From Sporosarcina sp. (GTDB lineage Bacteria > Bacillota > Bacilli > Bacillales_A > Planococcaceae): DNA of 64,000 nt. The stretch covers positions 62,001 through 126,000 of the forward strand of contig JAPFCR010000014.1 in assembly GCA_026169375.1 (NCBI GenBank). The letters run 5' to 3'. Each line of letters starts with the position of its first letter. The first letter of the stretch is position 1. The translations under genes were made by a program, and so were the position numbers. Shown here in pieces: positions 61,515 to 64,000 of the stretch. The notes below the pieces were generated by a model. It was given only the letters and a program-made list of their open reading frames with translations. It was not told where the DNA came from and did not search any database.

Positions 61515-63899
61515 GTGGCTTATCAAATAAGAAAAGCAGCAGTTTTAGGATCAGGTGTCATGGGGTCTGGGATTGCGGCCCATCTTGCGAATATCGGAAT
61601 TCCGGTACTGTTATTAGATATTGTTCCAGGGGAATTAACAGCAGCTGAAGAGAAAAAGGGGCTTACATTAGAAGATGCACAAGTAAGAAATCGATTTGCA
61701 ACAAATGCATTACAGCAGTTAACTAAACATAAACCAGCACCTTTAACGACAAAAAAGAATTTAACACTTATTGAAGCAGGAAACTTAGAAGATGACTTGG
61801 GGAAATTAAAAGAAGTCGACTGGATTATTGAAGTCGTCGTTGAGAACTTGGACATTAAAAAAGAACTTTATGAAAAAATTGACGCGGTGCGCACGGAAGG
61901 CACGATTATTACGTCAAATACATCAGGTATTAGTATCGAAGCGATGAAAGAAGGGCGTTCTGAAGACTTTCAAAAGCATTTCTTAGGCACACATTTCTTC
62001 AATCCACCACGTTATTTAAAATTATTAGAAGTCATTCCAGCAAGTACGACAGCGCCGGAAGTGGTAGATTTTATGACGACATTTGGGGAAGATGTGCTCG
62101 GTAAAGGCGTCGTGATTGCGAAAGACACGCCGAACTTTATCGCGAATCGTATCGGTACGTATGGCTTGTTAGTGACGCTTCGTGAAATGGAAAAGCGCGG
62201 GTATTCCATCGGGGAAGTGGATTCCGTGACAGGTACGTTAATTGGTCGGCCGAAATCGGCAACTTTTAGAACGCTTGATGTAGTCGGGCTTGATACATTC
62301 GTCCATGTAGCGAAAAATGTTTATGATCAAACAACAGGAAAAGAGCAAGAAGTATTTGATACACCTGCATTTATGAAGAAAATGGTTGAAAACGGCTGGC
62401 TCGGTGCGAAGACGAAAAAAGGGTTTTATGAGAAAAAAGGGAAAGACATTTTAGAACTCGAAGTGGAATCTTTTGACTATGTTCCGCAAAAGAAACTAAA
62501 AGCGCCTTCAATTGAAATGGCAAAACAGCAAAAAGGGCTCGCAAATCGTGTGAAAGTCCTGACATATGCGGAAGATCGTGTGGGTGAAATTTTATGGAAT
62601 ATCTTTGCACCAACGCTTCTGTATTCAGCTGAATTACACGGCGAAATAGCGGATGATATTGTCGCAATTGACAACGCTATGAAATGGGGATTCGGTTGGC
62701 AACAAGGTCCATTTGAAACCTGGGATGCCATCGGCGTTGAAAAGTCGGTTGAAAAGATGAAAGCAGCAGGTTATAAAATTCCAAGATTTGTTCAAAGTTT
62801 ACTTGATAAAGGTTACGATACTTTCTATAAAGAAGAAGACGGGGAACTGCATTTCTTTAACGGAGAGAATTACGAAGCGGTTCCATTGAATGAAAAAGCA
62901 ATTGATTTAAAACGTTATAAAAAGAAACACGGCGTACTAAAAAAGAATTCAGGTGCAAGCTTAATAGATTTAGGAGATGGCGTGTTACTACTTGAATTCC
63001 ATTCACAATCGAATGCCATCGGGTTAGATATTATTCAAATGTTAAATTATGCAATTGATGAAGTAGAGAAAAATTATAAAGGGCTTGTCATCGGAAATCA
63101 AGGGAAAAACTTCTGTGTTGGGGCGAATCTCGGACTCATTTTAATGGAAGCACAAGATGATAATATTTTTGAATTAGATTTTGTTATTCGTTCATTCCAA
63201 CAAGCCATGATGAAGATTAAATATGCGAAAAAACCAGTTGTTGCAGCACCATTTGCGATGACACTTGGTGGTGGAGCTGAAGTTTGTTTACCAGCATCAC
63301 ATATTCAAGCAACCACTGAAACGTATATGGGACTTGTGGAAGTCGGGGTCGGGTTAATTCCAGGAGGGGCTGGAAACTTAAACTTATATCAGAAACATTT
63401 GAAAGGTTTACCAAATGGCGTAACTATTGATTATCAAGATATTGCCACGAAAGTGTTTGAAACGATTGCGATGGCAAAAGTATCGACTTCAGGAGATGAA
63501 GCGCGTGAAAACAACTTCTTAGATTTTGCAGACAGTGTCAGTGTGAATGGGGATCACCAAATCTACGATGCAAAACAAGCAACCCTTGCTTTATATGAAG
63601 GCGATTACAAAGCACCGAAACGAGAGAAAATTCCAGTTCCTGGTGCACCAGGATATGCAACGCTATTACTTGGCGCAGAAGGCATGCATTTGTCAGGTTA
63701 TATTAGTGATCATGATTTAAAAATCGCGAAAAAACTAGCCTACGTCATTGCAGGCGGGGAAGTTCCATACGGCACATTCGTAGACGAACAATACATCCTC
63801 GACTTAGAGCGAGAAGCATTTTTAAGCTTAGTCGCTGATCCATTATCACAACAAAGAATGCAACACATGCTTTTAAAAGGAAAACCACTGCGTAATTAA
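61515..63899 (+). CDS. fadN: Fatty acid beta-oxidation bifunctional enzyme FadN
   Basis: FadN is a 3-hydroxyacyl-CoA dehydrogenase/enoyl-CoA hydratase of 794 aa. The N-terminal NAD fold is GSGVMGSGIAAHLANIGIPV (residues 12-31). Dehydrogenase motifs NTSGISI and GTHFFNPPRYLKLLEV follow. The C-terminal crotonase-like half from about residue 470 has SNAIGLD and NFCVGANLG, then TLGGGAEVC. It starts at GTG 61515 behind GGGAGG. The FadR box upstream fits the B. subtilis fadNAE regulon. However, fadA does not follow immediately: 100 bases of non-coding sequence reach the window edge. Confidence 0.95.
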   Translation: MAYQIRKAAVLGSGVMGSGIAAHLANIGIPVLLLDIVPGELTAAEEKKGLTLEDAQVRNRFATNALQQLTKHKPAPLTTKKNLTLIEAGNLEDDLGKLKEVDWIIEVVVENLDIKKELYEKIDAVRTEGTIITSNTSGISIEAMKEGRSEDFQKHFLGTHFFNPPRYLKLLEVIPASTTAPEVVDFMTTFGEDVLGKGVVIAKDTPNFIANRIGTYGLLVTLREMEKRGYSIGEVDSVTGTLIGRPKSATFRTLDVVGLDTFVHVAKNVYDQTTGKEQEVFDTPAFMKKMVENGWLGAKTKKGFYEKKGKDILELEVESFDYVPQKKLKAPSIEMAKQQKGLANRVKVLTYAEDRVGEILWNIFAPTLLYSAELHGEIADDIVAIDNAMKWGFGWQQGPFETWDAIGVEKSVEKMKAAGYKIPRFVQSLLDKGYDTFYKEEDGELHFFNGENYEAVPLNEKAIDLKRYKKKHGVLKKNSGASLIDLGDGVLLLEFHSQSNAIGLDIIQMLNYAIDEVEKNYKGLVIGNQGKNFCVGANLGLILMEAQDDNIFELDFVIRSFQQAMMKIKYAKKPVVAAPFAMTLGGGAEVCLPASHIQATTETYMGLVEVGVGLIPGGAGNLNLYQKHLKGLPNGVTIDYQDIATKVFETIAMAKVSTSGDEARENNFLDFADSVSVNGDHQIYDAKQATLALYEGDYKAPKREKIPVPGAPGYATLLLGAEGMHLSGYISDHDLKIAKKLAYVIAGGEVPYGTFVDEQYILDLEREAFLSLVADPLSQQRMQHMLLKGKPLRN

Positions 63900-64000
63900 T
63901 AAAGAAAAGCTGAAAACACCGTTTAGATGCGATAGGCATAAGACGAACTAAAGTAACGGAAGGCAGTCTAACTGCGCCACGTCCTGTGGCAACGACTGCA
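63900..64000. other. Structured non-coding segment at the window edge
   Basis: After fadN no ribosome site or start codon of fadA is seen. Two short perfect hairpins stand side by side: GCAGT-cta-ACTGC (63963-63975) and GCCAC-gtcct-GTGGC (63976-63990). Before them comes a mixed-composition stretch including GATGCGATAGGCATAAGACG. Its GC content is higher than the surrounding spacers. It may be a dispersed intergenic element or a structured RNA cut by the edge. Confidence 0.4.

Noticed and set aside
1..64000. tRNA, rRNA, insertion sequences or integrases
   Set aside because: I scanned for tRNA-like cloverleaf ends (GGTTCGAATCC-type), rRNA segments and DDE or tyrosine-recombinase proteins and saw none. 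A small or diverged one could still be missed by eye.

Overview
The window is an AT-rich chromosomal segment of a Gram-positive, Bacillaceae/Planococcaceae-like member of the Bacillales. This is inferred from strong AGGAGG-type ribosome binding sites, frequent TTG/GTG starts, TTGAAA-N17-TATAAT promoters, a hemAXCDBL operon, lutABC, a pbuE gene with an adenine riboswitch, and MhqR- and FadR-type operators. No rRNA, tRNA, CRISPR array or insertion sequence was recognised. Most of it is core metabolism. The unusual material sits in short decayed or regulatory stretches between the genes.

Layout, left to right. 1-9.6 kb: 5' part of dhaK (minus), a chemoreceptor, an NCS1 permease with a cysteine hydrolase (minus), a divergent amidase and SSS symporter, an AhpD-like protein and a DoxX gene under two MhqR-like boxes. 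9.7-13.7 kb: Rrf2 regulator with a flavin-dependent oxidoreductase, DUF896, a membrane-anchored glucosaminidase, a frameshifted small gene and an MFS transporter. 13.9-16.0 kb: a decayed island with a truncated GNAT gene, small membrane proteins and a VbhA-like antitoxin beside a broken fic toxin. 16-20.4 kb: DUF421 protein, a membrane protein, pbuE with its adenine riboswitch, and a lipoprotein. 20.8-29.5 kb: an unbroken haem run hemA-X-C-D-B-L-E-Y with no hemH. 30-36.9 kb: a DASS dicarboxylate symporter, a frameshifted small membrane gene, a VanZ-like protein, a winged-helix regulator, dbpA, and a PTS_EIIC_2 membrane protein behind a long structured leader.

36.9-46.8 kb is a two-carbon/three-carbon hydroxyacid locus: aldA (minus), lutP, the GntR regulator lutR, lutABC and glcD-glcF. 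It converts lactaldehyde or glycolaldehyde to lactate or glycolate and then to pyruvate or glyoxylate. Two operator-like palindromes exactly 40 bp apart precede lutP. 47-52.5 kb is a nickel-uptake operon, nikR-ABCDE. 52.7-54 kb is an isolated holin-endolysin pair.

54.1-60.7 kb links a BCCT betaine/carnitine transporter with a TetR-controlled L-carnitine to glycine betaine operon (BKACE enzyme, carnitine dehydrogenase, thioesterase). A Pro-rich protein and a 5'-3' exonuclease lie between them. The window ends with a C39-like protein and fadN under a consensus FadR box, then a structured non-coding segment cut by the window edge.

The best candidates for something undescribed are (i) the two-stem leader at 35639-35772, (ii) a family of intergenic inverted repeats sharing ACCTGTGCATGAAAC or its core (805-884, 2865-2920, 56491-56582), and (iii) the antitoxin that has outlived its Fic toxin.
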